NCBI GenBank assembly: GCA_963803295.1
Contig: CAWDMC010000014.1
Coordinates: forward strand, 62,001 to 126,000
Direction: 5' to 3'
Source: CAWDMC01 sp963803295
Lineage (GTDB): Bacteria > Acidobacteriota > Terriglobia > UBA7540
DNA length: 64,000 nucleotides
A model generated the notes under the pieces. It was not told the DNA's origin. It was given only the letters and a program-made list of their open reading frames with translations, and did no database searches. The position numbers and the translations under genes are program-made. Of this stretch, positions 36,039 through 45,616 are shown in pieces. The first letter of the stretch is position 1. Each line of letters opens with the position of its first letter.

Positions 36039-36539
36039 TTATAAGCCCTTGGCCGTGCTCTTGATTTTGTGAGCCAGCTTCTCGATCTTCTCTGCTTTAT
36101 CGACTACCGTTAATGAAAGTACGCCGGCATTCGATTTATCCACTTCTTCCTGGAGCGACTTGGCGAGCTGGGCGAGTTCGTCGACATCATCCTTCATCTT
36201 GGAGAAATTGTGCTTCAGCAGAGCCTGCTTCTGCTTTGAGCTCAGCTCAGGAGTCTCGGGGGTCTCAGGAAAGTTAGGGCGCGGCGGCCGTCTCTGCCGG
36301 TCGATGGATAACGGCTCATCCGGTATTTGGGGCGAGGCGGAGGAAGCGTCAAGTCCTTGGGCGCTGGGCGGCCATGCCTTGCTTGCCGGAGAGCACAAAA
36401 TGAAAGCAACTGCCGCTAAAAAGCCCAGTAATCGAAACCGCAGCGGCTTTAGATGCCTGCGCTGCTCCAAGGCTGGTAAGAAGCAAGACGAAGATATCGA
36501 TTTTGCATCGGGTGGGCAATCCGCAGATGAAAATTTCAT
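36039..36539 (-). CDS. Membrane-anchored helical hypothetical protein
   Basis: 166 residues from ATG 36539 (AAAGGA upstream; the longer frame to 36800 has no such support). One hydrophobic helix, RFRLLGFLAAVAFILCSPASKAW (~42-64), then a Pro-rich linker (RPPRPNFPETPETPE). A helical C-terminus follows (KQALLKHNFSKMKDDVDELAQLAKSLQEEVDKSNAG ... VVDKAEKIEKLAHKIKSTAKGL) with coiled-coil character. Not recognised beyond resemblance to acidobacterial hypothetical proteins with the same helical tail. Confidence 0.65.
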   Translation of the reverse strand: MKFSSADCPPDAKSISSSCFLPALEQRRHLKPLRFRLLGFLAAVAFILCSPASKAWPPSAQGLDASSASPQIPDEPLSIDRQRRPPRPNFPETPETPELSSKQKQALLKHNFSKMKDDVDELAQLAKSLQEEVDKSNAGVLSLTVVDKAEKIEKLAHKIKSTAKGL

Positions 36540-36949
36540 GAGAGGTCCTTTCCGAACCGTGGGCGCGAGGCGATGGCGTAAATGCTTCCGCACCACGCGG
36601 GCGCCACCGGAATTGTAGCCGCTTTTTGCCGTTGCCGCCAATGGTCGCGGCGGTTTGGCAGGAACTTCGCACGACGCCAGCTGGTGGGCAGGGCCCGGAA
36701 GAGGTTTCGCTAGGAAAATCATCCGGATGGATTGAACCCGAATTCGCAAATTGACGCGCGCTGTCTCGGTCCAAGCCCGTGGAGTGAGGGGTATTCGCAA
36801 GAACTGGCAGTTGAAGAGGTGGTGCGCCAGAAGACGTCTTCGCCTAGGTTAGCTAAGCTAGGGCGGAGCTAAAGCTCAGTCTCACTGGCCGGAAGCCAGT
36901 GCCCCATATCTCGACACTCCAAACTCCGAAGAAGGGCAGCCTGTTGAAT

Positions 36950-37252
36950 TCACTTGTGGACCGCTGCCAGATTCTGAAGTCGGTGTGCAATCTCGACAGG
37001 TGCTGACGCGGAGAGACGCAAGAGCTTCCGCCTCGATTTTTCCCCGGTCACAATCGAGATGCAGCCCTTCGGCACCCGCAGGGCATCCGCCAGAAACTCG
37101 ATGGCGGCCTCGTTTGCGTGGCCTTCGGTGGCTGCGGCGTGAAGCTCGAGCCGTAGTTCGCCCGATGAATCAGTGGTCAAGCGCTGGCGCGAGGACTGGG
37201 GCTTGACGCGCAACCAGAATGTGAGGATGCCATCTTCTATTCTCAGGTCCAT
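36950..37252 (-). CDS. DUF167 / YggU-family protein
   Basis: 100 residues: GILTFWLRVKPQSSRQRLTTDSSGELRLELHAAATEGHANEAAIEFLADALRVPKGCISIVTGEKSRRKLLRLSA. It holds the V-x-P-x-S-x-x-x family start, the G-x-A-N-x-A turn and the V-x-x-G-x-x-S-R-x-K motif. Function unknown. YggU is often next to YggS, and yggS is the next gene on the same strand here, 186 bases upstream. Confidence 0.9.
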   Translation of the reverse strand: MDLRIEDGILTFWLRVKPQSSRQRLTTDSSGELRLELHAAATEGHANEAAIEFLADALRVPKGCISIVTGEKSRRKLLRLSASAPVEIAHRLQNLAAVHK

Positions 37253-37304
37253 GTCTGTTGAGAACGGTGTTGGCAGCCGGAAAGCAGTAGGTCGAAAGAT
37301 GCGA

Positions 37305-37436
37305 TGCGGTATTCTTCGTCGCTTCGTTCCTCAGAATGACGTACCTTAATGCCGCTGCTCCGCCTTACTACATTCCGCTTTCTGCGTTCTGCCTTTCTGC
37401 CTTCTGCTTAGTGCCTTCTGTTCGCTGCGCCCTGGT
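37305..37436. repeat. Dispersed-type repeat and TTCTGC-rich low-complexity tract
   Basis: 37308-37341 contains ATTCTTCGTCGCTTCGTTCC followed by TCAGAATGACG, a self-complementary unit of a type often scattered through genomes. From 37376 to 37428 the DNA is built of CTTTCTGC/GTTCTGC/CCTTCTGC words. Neither is coding. Confidence 0.4.
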
Positions 37437-37438
37437 CT

Positions 37439-38131
37439 CTAGTGTCTGCTGCCGAAGATGGCCGTGCCAATCCGTACCATGGTCGCCCCTTGTTCGACAG
37501 CCACTTCGAAGTCGTGGCTCATGCCCATCGAGAGCTCCCGCATGGAGATCTTGGGCAGTCGCTCGGCATCAATTCTCCGTGCAAGCGCGGCAAGACGCGC
37601 GAAGAACGGCCGCACTTCCTCGGGATCATCAAGGAAGGGCGGGATCGTCATCAGTCCGCGCAACTCAAGGTGGGGGAGCGCGGCCACCTGGCGAGCAAGC
37701 TCGATCATCGCATCTTCGCGAACTCCAGATTTGCTTTCTTCACCCCCCAGGTTGATCTCGAGCAGCACCGGCAAACGTTTGCCGGGAGTATTAGCGGCAC
37801 TGTCCAGCCTCTCCGCCAGGCGCAGCGAGTCAACGGAGTGCACCCACCGGAAAATCCCACACGCCGGCTTTGCCTTGTTTGTCTGCAGATGACCGATCAG
37901 ATGCCAGGTGATTTGAAGATCAGACAAGGCGCCGTGTTTGGACTGTGCTTCCTGGACGCGGTTCTCACCGAAGTCACGGAGTCCGGCTGCATAAGCCTCG
38001 CGGATTCCCTCGGGCGGAACGGTCTTGCTGACAGCGACGAGCCGCACGTCCTCAGGATTCCGCCCGGCCCGGTGGCAGGCTGCCGCCAGGCGTTCGCGAA
38101 CTGATGCGATATTTTCCGTAATCGATGTCAT
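37439..38131 (-). CDS. yggS: YggS/PLPBP pyridoxal-phosphate homeostasis protein
   Basis: 230 residues from ATG 38131 (MTSITENIASVRERLAAACHRAGR). It is a type III-fold PLP-binding protein: LVAVSKTVPPEGIREAYAAGLRDFGENRVQEAQSK (PLP-binding Lys in V-S-K), WHLIGHLQTNKAK, EINLGGEESKSGV, LELRGLMTIPP, and the phosphate-binding end LSMGMSHDFEVAVEQGATMVRIGTAIFG. It maintains intracellular PLP and amino-acid balance. It is divergent from tmk. Confidence 0.95.
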   Translation of the reverse strand: MTSITENIASVRERLAAACHRAGRNPEDVRLVAVSKTVPPEGIREAYAAGLRDFGENRVQEAQSKHGALSDLQITWHLIGHLQTNKAKPACGIFRWVHSVDSLRLAERLDSAANTPGKRLPVLLEINLGGEESKSGVREDAMIELARQVAALPHLELRGLMTIPPFLDDPEEVRPFFARLAALARRIDAERLPKISMRELSMGMSHDFEVAVEQGATMVRIGTAIFGSRH

Positions 38132-38286
38132 GTCCGTTATGCACGTCCTTCGTCCGTCGTCTTTGTTCTTGGTCCTCTGCCACTCTGAACCGCTGCTCTC
38201 AGATTGCAGTAACGAAATGCTGCACGAGTAACTTACAATTGACAACGGCTTTTCGCAACGGGTAACCACCGGTGGACCATTGATCC

Positions 38287-38979
38287 ATGACCAGTGACGA
38301 GGGACGAACGTCAGGCTACTTCATCACCCTTGAGGGCATCGACGGCAGCGGCAAAAGCACCCAAGTTCGTCTGTTGGTAAAGTACCTGCGCCAGGCGGGA
38401 TACCCAGTCCGCGCCACGCGAGAGCCCGGCGGCACCGCGATCGGCGATGCGATCCGCAGCATTGTGCTGGTGCCCCGCAAAAAGGACCTTGCACCCCTCA
38501 CGGAGCTGGTGCTGCTCTATGCGGCGCGGGCCCAGCACTTGGCGGAAGTCGTTCGCCCCGCGCTCGAACGTGGTGAGGTGGTGATCAGCGATCGATTTCA
38601 CGACGCCAGCATGGCCTATCAAGGCTACGGCAGGGGCTTGGGAGCGAAACCCGTGCGCACCCTCGATCGTCTGATTTGTGGAGATACAGTTCCTGACCTG
38701 ACGCTCGTGCTGGATCTCGACCCGAGCGTCTCGCTGAACCGGGCAGTGGATCGGGAGACTCGGGAGAGGTCGCGAGAATCCAGGTTCGAGGCGGAGGGAT
38801 TGGCCTTCCAGGCGCGCGCGCGGGCCGGATATTTGGCTGCCGCCCGCCGCGATCCCGAGCGAGTAAAGGTGATCCAAGCGGATCGGCCAGTCGAGGAGGT
38901 CCAGCGGGAGATCCGCGAGAGGGTGGAGGCTCTGCTGCGTCCTAAGTCAGGGCGTGGTCGACGGAATTATCCGAGGTAA
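38287..38979 (+). CDS. tmk: Thymidylate kinase
   Basis: 230 residues. It phosphorylates dTMP to dTDP. P-loop ITLEGIDGSGKSTQ; the DR-x motif in ISDRFHDASMAYQGYGRGLG; TREPGGTAIGDAIR; a lid region with RETRERSRESRFEAEG. It is followed 21 bases later by holB, the frequent tmk-holB pairing. Confidence 0.96.
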   Translation: MTSDEGRTSGYFITLEGIDGSGKSTQVRLLVKYLRQAGYPVRATREPGGTAIGDAIRSIVLVPRKKDLAPLTELVLLYAARAQHLAEVVRPALERGEVVISDRFHDASMAYQGYGRGLGAKPVRTLDRLICGDTVPDLTLVLDLDPSVSLNRAVDRETRERSRESRFEAEGLAFQARARAGYLAAARRDPERVKVIQADRPVEEVQREIRERVEALLRPKSGRGRRNYPR

Positions 38980-39000
38980 GCATTTCCGCCGGGAAACAAG

Positions 39001-40068
39001 ATGGGACTTGACGACTTTTTGGGAAATCCGAAGGCTCTCGCCCTCGTGCGAAAGATGTTGACTTCGGGGCACGTGCCGGGGTCGCTGCTATTTTCAGGAC
39101 CCGACGGAGTAGGGAAGAAGACGCTCGCCCTGATGTTTGCCAAAGCGCTGAACTGCGAACGCTTTCAGGGCGACTACTGCGGCGAGTGCGCGCACTGCGT
39201 GAAGTCGGAAGAGATGCTCGCGGCCAGCCGGCAGGACGCCAGCGGCAGGCGCGAGATGAAGGACTCGGGCCGCCGGGTGGAAGGCCTGGTTTACTTTGAT
39301 TTGCAGGTGGTCGAACCGATCAGTCGCTACATCCTGATCGAGCAGATTCGTCAGATCCGCAATGTCGCTTACACGCGGCCATTCGAGCTGCCCCGGCGGG
39401 TCTTTGTGATCGACCAGGCCCAGGCGATCCACTGGCAGGCGGTTGACTTACTGCTCAAGGTGCTGGAGGAGCCGCCGGATACGACCACGTTCGTCCTGGT
39501 TTGCCCCAATTCTTACGAACTGAGGCCGACCATCCGCTCGCGCTGCGAAAGGGTGCAGTTCATTGCGGCGGACGACGACGTCATTGAAAAGGTCCTGGAT
39601 CAGGAGGCCCGCTTGAAGCCGGCGGAGCGCGCCTTGGGCGTGCGTCTCGCCGAGGGCAGTATTGCCAAAGCCAAATCCCTCGATCTGGATGAGTACCAAC
39701 GGCGGCGGCGGCCCTGGCTGGATTTCCTCGACAGTGCCGGGCGCAGTTCGCAGGCAGCCGCGCCGAACTGGAATCGCCTGTTTGAGGCCAGCAAAGCGTT
39801 GGCTGAGGATAGGGACGGTTTCGAGGATACGCTGCGCGTCGGATACACACTGTTGTCTGACTTGTTACAGGTTCTCGACGGGCCGCCCCGGGCGCCCATC
39901 GTAAATTTGGATCTGAAGGCGCGGCTCGAAGCCTGGGGTAGCCGCCTGGGAGTGAGCGGTATCGAGCGATTGAAGGACGGGCTCGATGAGGCCTACCGTT
40001 TGCAGTCACGCAATGTGAACCAGCAGCTTGGGCTGGATGTGCTGGCCCTAGACCTCGACTCCTTCTGA
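39001..40068 (+). CDS. holB: DNA polymerase III subunit delta prime
   Basis: 355 residues, AAA+ clamp-loader subunit. Walker A-like GPDGVGKKTLA (~30-40), a zinc-binding cluster C-ERFQGDY-C-GE-C-AH-C, an RFC-type box FVIDQAQAIHWQAVDLLLKVLEEPPDTTTFVLVCPN, and TIRSRCERVQF. It follows tmk closely and shares its operon. It acts in loading the sliding clamp on DNA. Confidence 0.92.
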   Translation: MGLDDFLGNPKALALVRKMLTSGHVPGSLLFSGPDGVGKKTLALMFAKALNCERFQGDYCGECAHCVKSEEMLAASRQDASGRREMKDSGRRVEGLVYFDLQVVEPISRYILIEQIRQIRNVAYTRPFELPRRVFVIDQAQAIHWQAVDLLLKVLEEPPDTTTFVLVCPNSYELRPTIRSRCERVQFIAADDDVIEKVLDQEARLKPAERALGVRLAEGSIAKAKSLDLDEYQRRRRPWLDFLDSAGRSSQAAAPNWNRLFEASKALAEDRDGFEDTLRVGYTLLSDLLQVLDGPPRAPIVNLDLKARLEAWGSRLGVSGIERLKDGLDEAYRLQSRNVNQQLGLDVLALDLDSF

Positions 40069-40125
40069 GAGCCCATTCGCTTTGGAGCCCAACGAGAGGC
40101 CCACCCCCTGCCTGTCGACACCTTC

Positions 40126-42993
40126 TTGGCAGGTGCGATACACTGGCTTGAAGGCGTAACCCTTGCCCTCACCAACCGGGAAGGGGCCCTAGGAGCCCAG
40201 CAATTGGAAGCCGAAATACGCGAAATTCCGAAGGTTTATGCCCCGGAGTCGATCGAGCCTCGTTGGGCGCGCTATTGGATCGACCGACGCCTTTACACCC
40301 CTGCCGAGAGCGATGAGCGTCCTCACTTCAGTTTGGTGATTCCGCCGCCGAACATTACCGGCTCATTGCACATGGGGCACATGCTGGAGCACACCGAAAT
40401 CGACATTCTGATGCGCTGGCATCGGATGCGCGGCGAAAACGTGCTGTGGCTGCCGGGTACGGATCACGCGTCAATTGCCACCCAGATGATTGTGGAGCGC
40501 GAGCTCGGCCGCGAGGCGTTGCCTCAACTTGAAGGTCAGGCGGAAGCTAAGGGCGCGTGGCAGCGAGAAGGCCAGCGCCGCCGGATCGAAATGGGGCCCG
40601 ACAAGTTCCTGGAGCGGTGTTGGAAGTGGAAAGAGGAGAACGGCGACACCATCCGCCGCCAGATGGAGAGGCTGGGGACCTCGGTCGACTGGACGCGCGC
40701 ACGCTTCACGATGGATCCCGCCTACTCCCGCGCTGTCGCAGAAGTGTTCGTGCGGCTTTACGAGGATGGGCTGATCTATCGTGGCAAATACATCGTGAAC
40801 TGGTGCCCGCGTTGTGGCACTGCGGTGTCGGATCTGGAGGTGCTCCACGAAACGCGTCACAGCCATCTTTGGTACATCCGCTATCCGTTCGAAGATGGCC
40901 CGCTTGGAGATGGCTTGGCCTCGATCAGCGTAGCCACGACGCGCCCCGAGACCATGCTGGGTGATACAGCCGTGGCCGTTAACCCCACCGATCCGCGCTA
41001 TCAGGCGGCCATCGGACGCAAGGTGAGGCTGCCGCTGCTGGGCCGGCTGATCCCGGTCATCGCCGATGCCTGGGTAGATCCGAAATTTGGGACCGGCGCC
41101 GTCAAAGTCACTCCCGCACACGATCCCAACGATTTTGCTCTGGCCCAGCGCCACAACCTGCCCATGATCCAGGTGATCGACGAGCACGCCCGTACCACCT
41201 CTGAGGCGGGGCCTTATCGCGATCTCGACCGCTACGAAGCGCGCAAACGCGTGCTTCACGATCTGACGGCGCAGGGTTTGCTCGAGAAGACCGAGGATTA
41301 CGAACTGAGCGTCGGCATCTGCCAGCGCTGCCACACCGTCGTTGAGCCGCTGCTTTCGGCGCAGTGGTTCATGAAGATGAAGCCACTGGCGGAGCCGGCC
41401 ATCCAGGTGGTTCGCGACGGCCGCGTCGAGATCGTGCCCGAGAACGCTCGCAAGATCTATCTCGACTGGATGGAGAATATCCACGACTGGTGCATTTCGC
41501 GCCAGCTCTGGTGGGGCCATCGCCTGCCGGTATGGCATTGCGACGCCTGCGGTGAGATCGTCGTGGCGCGCGAGGCGCCCGATGCCTGCCCGAAATGCAA
41601 GGGTACGCTCCGCCAGGAGACGGACGTGCTCGACACCTGGTTCAGCTCCGGTCTCTGGCCGTTCGCGACTTTGGGCTGGCCTGACGAAGCCGCGGATCTC
41701 AAACGCTTCTATCCCACCAACCTCATGATCATGGGCTTCGACATCCTGTTCTTTTGGGGCGCGCGCATGATCATGATGGGGACGAAGTTCATGCACGGGG
41801 TGCCGTTCCGCGAACTTTACATTCACGCCCTGGTGCGGGATGCCGAGCGGCAGAAGATGTCAAAGACCAAGGGCAATGTGATCGATCCCATCGAGATCAC
41901 AGAGAAGTACGGCACCGATGCGGTGCGCTTTGCCTTGGCTATCAGCGCAGCCCCCGGCACCGATATCGCCTTCAGCGTCGAAAAGGTGGACGCCCATCGC
42001 TCCTTCGCCAACAAGATCTGGAACGCCGGTCGCTTCATTTTGATGAACTTAGCCAAGCTGCCCGAATCGCAGCGCGATCAACTGGCGGCGGCCCTCGAGC
42101 CGATACCAGGACTCGGTCTCGGCGCTGCAGCAGGCCCGGAAACACTGGCGCTGGCCGATCGCTGGGTGTTCTCACGCTTGCGGGCGGTGACGGCGCAAAT
42201 CGAGGAATCGCTGGCGGCGTTTCGTTTTCACGAAGCGGCTCACACGATCTATCACTTCTTCTGGCACGAATTCTGCGACTGGTACCTGGAGTGGGTGAAA
42301 CCCGAAATCACGAAGCCGGCCGCGGCGGGGAAGGTCTCAGGCGTCTGGATCAATCTCGGACGCGCCTTTGAATCGGCGTTACACCTTTTGCATCCTTTCA
42401 TGCCGTTCATCACGGAAGAGCTGTGGCATCAGCTTCCGCGTGCGGGACACGGGCCTTCGATTTCGCTCGAACCGTTCAGCCTGGTAACGGAGCGCGCCAC
42501 CGATCCGGTATCGGAGCGGCAATTCGAAGCTATCAGGGAGCTGGTGGTGGCGATCCGTAACGGTAAGGCGGATTTGGGACTGCAGACGCTGCGGCCCAGC
42601 GCTCAGATATCGAGCGATGACGCCAAGACGCTGGAACTCTACCGCACGCATCAGGAAACCATCCTGCGTTTGGCAGGCCTTGAGGCGCTCAATTTCACGA
42701 AGGATCGTCCGGCGGCCGATGCCCCGGATGTCCGGCGGGTCAGCCCTTCTGTTGACTTGCGGATCCTGCATGAGGAGAAGGTGGATCACGAGGCCGAGCG
42801 ACTGCGGCTTTCGCGTGAAAGGGAAAAGCTGGAACAGCAATTAGCGGCCGTGGAGAAGCAGTTGGCAAACGTGTCGTTCCGTAGCCGCGCCCCCGAGGCT
42901 GTGGTCCGTGGCACTGAGCGGCGGCGGACAGAGTTGCAGTCCCATCTTCAAAAGGTAGTGGCGTCGCTCGAAAAGTTTGGGGTCCAAAGATAG
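40126..42993 (+). CDS. valS: Valyl-tRNA synthetase
   Basis: About 955 residues; the true start is uncertain (TTG 40126 as given, TTG 40204 closer to the usual K-V-Y-A-P start). Class I synthetase: the HIGH motif is in PPPNITGSLHMGHMLEHT, the catalytic loop in KMSKTKGNVIDPIEI, and the editing domain contains TTRPETMLGDTAVAVNP and DPKFGTGAVKVTPAHDPNDF. A zinc-binding region reads CDACGEIVVAREAPDACPKC. A C-terminal coiled coil (LSREREKLEQQLAAVEKQLANV) is typical of ValRS. It attaches valine to tRNA-Val and edits threonine. Confidence 0.96.
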   Translation: MAGAIHWLEGVTLALTNREGALGAQQLEAEIREIPKVYAPESIEPRWARYWIDRRLYTPAESDERPHFSLVIPPPNITGSLHMGHMLEHTEIDILMRWHRMRGENVLWLPGTDHASIATQMIVERELGREALPQLEGQAEAKGAWQREGQRRRIEMGPDKFLERCWKWKEENGDTIRRQMERLGTSVDWTRARFTMDPAYSRAVAEVFVRLYEDGLIYRGKYIVNWCPRCGTAVSDLEVLHETRHSHLWYIRYPFEDGPLGDGLASISVATTRPETMLGDTAVAVNPTDPRYQAAIGRKVRLPLLGRLIPVIADAWVDPKFGTGAVKVTPAHDPNDFALAQRHNLPMIQVIDEHARTTSEAGPYRDLDRYEARKRVLHDLTAQGLLEKTEDYELSVGICQRCHTVVEPLLSAQWFMKMKPLAEPAIQVVRDGRVEIVPENARKIYLDWMENIHDWCISRQLWWGHRLPVWHCDACGEIVVAREAPDACPKCKGTLRQETDVLDTWFSSGLWPFATLGWPDEAADLKRFYPTNLMIMGFDILFFWGARMIMMGTKFMHGVPFRELYIHALVRDAERQKMSKTKGNVIDPIEITEKYGTDAVRFALAISAAPGTDIAFSVEKVDAHRSFANKIWNAGRFILMNLAKLPESQRDQLAAALEPIPGLGLGAAAGPETLALADRWVFSRLRAVTAQIEESLAAFRFHEAAHTIYHFFWHEFCDWYLEWVKPEITKPAAAGKVSGVWINLGRAFESALHLLHPFMPFITEELWHQLPRAGHGPSISLEPFSLVTERATDPVSERQFEAIRELVVAIRNGKADLGLQTLRPSAQISSDDAKTLELYRTHQETILRLAGLEALNFTKDRPAADAPDVRRVSPSVDLRILHEEKVDHEAERLRLSREREKLEQQLAAVEKQLANVSFRSRAPEAVVRGTERRRTELQSHLQKVVASLEKFGVQR

Positions 42994-43021
42994 GATTCTC
43001 GTAAGGGACCCATTTCGATAA

Positions 43022-43297
43022 TCAGGGCCGCACCTGTGCGGTGTGGCAAATGCGCAAAACTTCAATAGTCTGCTCCTTTACACGATACACGGCCACATAG
43101 GGCAGGGGCGGAAACAGGATTTCTCGCGTCCCTTCCTCCCGTCCGGGCCGTCCACGGTGCGGCAGGGCTTTCAAGGAACGGATAGCCTCATACAGTTTGC
43201 GGATTGTGGGCTGTTGGTACTGGGAATGGTGTTCCTTGAGGTAGTCGTTGATCTGCTGCAAGTCCGCTACGGCGGCTGGCGTCCAACGGATACGCAT
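43022..43297 (-). CDS. RelE/ParE-type toxin
   Basis: 91 residues: MRIRWTPAAVADLQQINDYLKEHHSQYQQPTIRKLYEAIRSLKALPHRGRPGREEGTREILFPPLPYVAVYRVKEQTIEVLRICHTAQVRP. It has the A-x-x-D-L-x-x-I start, the G-R-P-G-R-x-x-G-T-R-E turn and the final V-L-R-I-x-H strand of ParE-like toxins. It lies 2 bases after the antitoxin gene, and they form one minus-strand operon. Confidence 0.88.
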   Translation of the reverse strand: MRIRWTPAAVADLQQINDYLKEHHSQYQQPTIRKLYEAIRSLKALPHRGRPGREEGTREILFPPLPYVAVYRVKEQTIEVLRICHTAQVRP

Positions 43298-43299
43298 TT

Positions 43300-43524
43300 C
43301 TATGAGCGCAAGATTCGCTCCAGGCGAGCGTCCATTTCTTCTTCTTCAATCAACTCGGCTCGGTCGGCTTGTGCGATACCTTCCTGGACGGCCGCGCGAA
43401 AGCGGGCGTCTTCCTCAATCAGGCGCAAGGCCGCATCCTTCACCAGTCGTTCGGCGTCGGTGCCCGCGTTAGTAGCGATCTGCGCCAAGTGCGCTTCCTG
43501 CTCCGGTGTGAAATGCACTTCCAT
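43300..43524 (-). CDS. Antitoxin partner of the ParE-like toxin
   Basis: 74 residues from ATG 43524: MEVHFTPEQEAHLAQIATNAGTDAERLVKDAALRLIEEDARFRAAVQEGIAQADRAELIEEEEMDARLERILRS. The first half resembles a ribbon-helix-helix DNA-binding start (VHFTPEQE-x-x-L). The acidic C-terminal helices would wrap the toxin. It is expected to repress the pair. Confidence 0.82.
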   Translation of the reverse strand: MEVHFTPEQEAHLAQIATNAGTDAERLVKDAALRLIEEDARFRAAVQEGIAQADRAELIEEEEMDARLERILRS

Positions 43525-43715
43525 GACTTCAAGGATAGTGAAAAACCTCGTCTGGGGCAAGTTATGTGAGGACCCTCTCTTGCAGCGGCTTTGTCAACTC
43601 CGCCAAGATCGCCGTGAGGACACCGGCGCTACAGCGACGGAACCGATTAATCGATTCGGTTGGGGATCCAAGGAAGGCCCTTTACCCCTGACACTTTATC
43701 CTTTACCCTTTCTTC

Positions 43716-44741
43716 ATGCCCCTTACTCCTACCGACCGCCGGATTGACAAGCTTGTCCAGCTCCTGGCAACCAATGCCACAGTGGTGGTGCCTGGCCCCA
43801 AGATCGCCGAGGAGATTGGGGTGACCCGTGGCACGGTTTGGACGTGGATTGAAAAACTGCGCGAACTCGGCGTGGAGATTAAGGGCCACCCGTCGACCGG
43901 CTACCAACTGGAGAAATTGCCGGATCTGCTGTTGCCGGGATTGCTCAAGCCTGAATTGGGTGATGGCGGGGCGGGCGGAAAAGGCGAACCGAGGATCGGT
44001 CACAAGATCATCCACTATTTCCGCATCGACTCTACCAACAGCGCGGCCCTGGAGGTTGCCTCTACCGATCCTGCATCGGCGCCGCACGGCACCGTGATTG
44101 TGGCCGAGGAGCAAACGGCAGGCCGCGGCCGGTTTGGACGCGACTGGTATTCTGAGAAGTCGAGTGGGATCTACGTCTCGATCATCCTGCGGCCGCAACT
44201 CTCACCGGCAGCGGCCCCGGCTCTGACCCTCATGGCGGGGGTCGCCGGGAGTGCTGTTCTTCGTGCGGCCACCGCTCTCGAAGTTGACATCCGCTGGCCG
44301 AACGATCTTCTGATCGGTGGCCGTAAGCTCGCTGGGATTCTCACTGAGATGAGTGCCGAGGTCGACCGATTGCACGTTGTTGTAATTGGGATGGGAATTA
44401 ACGTCAATCACAGCCAGATGCCGGACGAGCTGAAGCCGATCGCCACCTCCATGCGGATGGAAACCGGCCGCATCCATTCACGGTCAAATCTGCTGGTCTC
44501 GCTCCTCAAGCAGATCGATTTGGACTACCGCTTGTTGCTCGATCGGGGCAGCGTGGCGATTGCGGAGCGCTGGGCAGCACTTTCGAGTTACGCGAACGGT
44601 AAAGCGATCCGGGTGCGATCCGGGACAGCCGAGTTTACGGCCGTTACAGTGGGTGTCGATCCGTCGGGCGCCCTGCGCGTGCGGCGGGAAGACGGCCAGG
44701 AAGAGTCGTTGGTAGCAGGAGAGATTGTGGAAGTGAAATGA
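43716..44741 (+). CDS. birA: Biotin-protein ligase / biotin operon repressor BirA
   Basis: 341 residues. The N-terminal winged HTH is DKLVQLLATNATVVVPGPKIAEEIGVTRGTVWTWIEKLRELGVEI. The catalytic core has the biotin/AMP loop GTVIVAEEQTAGRGRFGRDWYSEKSSGIYVSIILRP (GRGRxGR), IRWPNDLLIGGRKLAGILTEMS (K-W/R-P-N-D), and a C-terminal SH3-like domain. It attaches biotin to carboxylases, such as the partner of the carboxyltransferase at 51418, and may repress biotin genes. It is followed 42 bases later by coaX, a common pairing. Confidence 0.95.
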   Translation: MPLTPTDRRIDKLVQLLATNATVVVPGPKIAEEIGVTRGTVWTWIEKLRELGVEIKGHPSTGYQLEKLPDLLLPGLLKPELGDGGAGGKGEPRIGHKIIHYFRIDSTNSAALEVASTDPASAPHGTVIVAEEQTAGRGRFGRDWYSEKSSGIYVSIILRPQLSPAAAPALTLMAGVAGSAVLRAATALEVDIRWPNDLLIGGRKLAGILTEMSAEVDRLHVVVIGMGINVNHSQMPDELKPIATSMRMETGRIHSRSNLLVSLLKQIDLDYRLLLDRGSVAIAERWAALSSYANGKAIRVRSGTAEFTAVTVGVDPSGALRVRREDGQEESLVAGEIVEVK

Positions 44742-44783
44742 ATCCCGTGACGAGCATGCCGAGCTGCATCCTGGCGACCTCGA

Positions 44784-45616
44784 ATGAAACAAACCATGCT
44801 ACTGGTCATCGATGTCGGCAACACGAATACGGTCCTGGGCGTCTTCGAGGGTAAGAACCTCCTGGTGCAGTGGCGGCTCACCACGAATCGGTCGCAGACC
44901 GCGGACGAGTACGGCATTCTCATTCGAAACCTGTTTCTGCTCGATGGCATCCAGGTGGCACGCATCAACGGGATCATGGTGGCAAGTGTGGTCCCGCCGC
45001 TGAACGCTTTGCTGGAGGAGATGGCGGACAAATACTTTCACCTGAAGGCGATGTTCCTGGGACCCGGGAGCCGCACCGGTATGGCGATCCACTATGATAA
45101 TCCGCAGGAAGTGGGCGCGGATCGTATTGCTGACGCCGTGGCTGCGTTTGAGAACTATGGCGGACCCTGCATCATCGTGGATTTCGGTACGGCCATCACC
45201 TTTGACGTGGTTTCGGAGAAGGGCGATTACCTGGGTGGCGTGATCGCTCCGGGAATCGGCATCTCGGCTGAGGCGCTCTTTCCCGGACGGCGCGATTGCC
45301 GCGCGTGGAGATCCGCGAGCCGGAGCATCTGATAGGCACAAACACAGTTGCGAGTGTGCAATCGGGCCTGTTCTACGGCGCCGTAGGCATGATGGATAGC
45401 ATTCTCGACCGCCTCTACGCCGAGTTGGGCGAGCGGAGCCGTGTAGTTGCAACCGGCGGCCAGGCGTCGCTGGTCGCCGCAGCATCAAAGTACAAGCCTC
45501 CCGTGGATCCAGCGCTAACCCTCGAAGGATTGCGAATCATTTATGAGCGCAACGTGAGCCGGACAGAGGGGAATAGGTATAAAGCACCCGAGCGTGGTGG
45601 CCCAGCCAGCCGCTAA
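44784..45616 (+). CDS. coaX: Type III pantothenate kinase, single frameshift
   Basis: Frame 1 (44784-45332) has LLVIDVGNTNTVLGVFEG (phosphate-binding DxGNT), then VVPPLNALLEEM, NPQEVGADRIADAVAAFENYGGPCIIVDFGTAITFDVV and GGVIAPGIGISAEALF. Frame 2 continues SRTARLPRVEIREPEHLIGTNTVASVQSGLFYGAVGMMDSIL, then VVATGGQAS, to 45616. One missing base near 45279-45284 (after CTCTTT) joins them into a normal ~278-residue CoaX. Since this catalyses the first step of CoA synthesis, the break is more likely a consensus error than real loss, unless another kinase exists in the genome. Confidence 0.85.

Noticed and set aside
40471..41826. 451-codon minus-strand frame opposite valS
   Set aside because: It is the antisense shadow of GC-rich valS coding; the plus strand encodes an unmistakable synthetase and the minus product has no family features.
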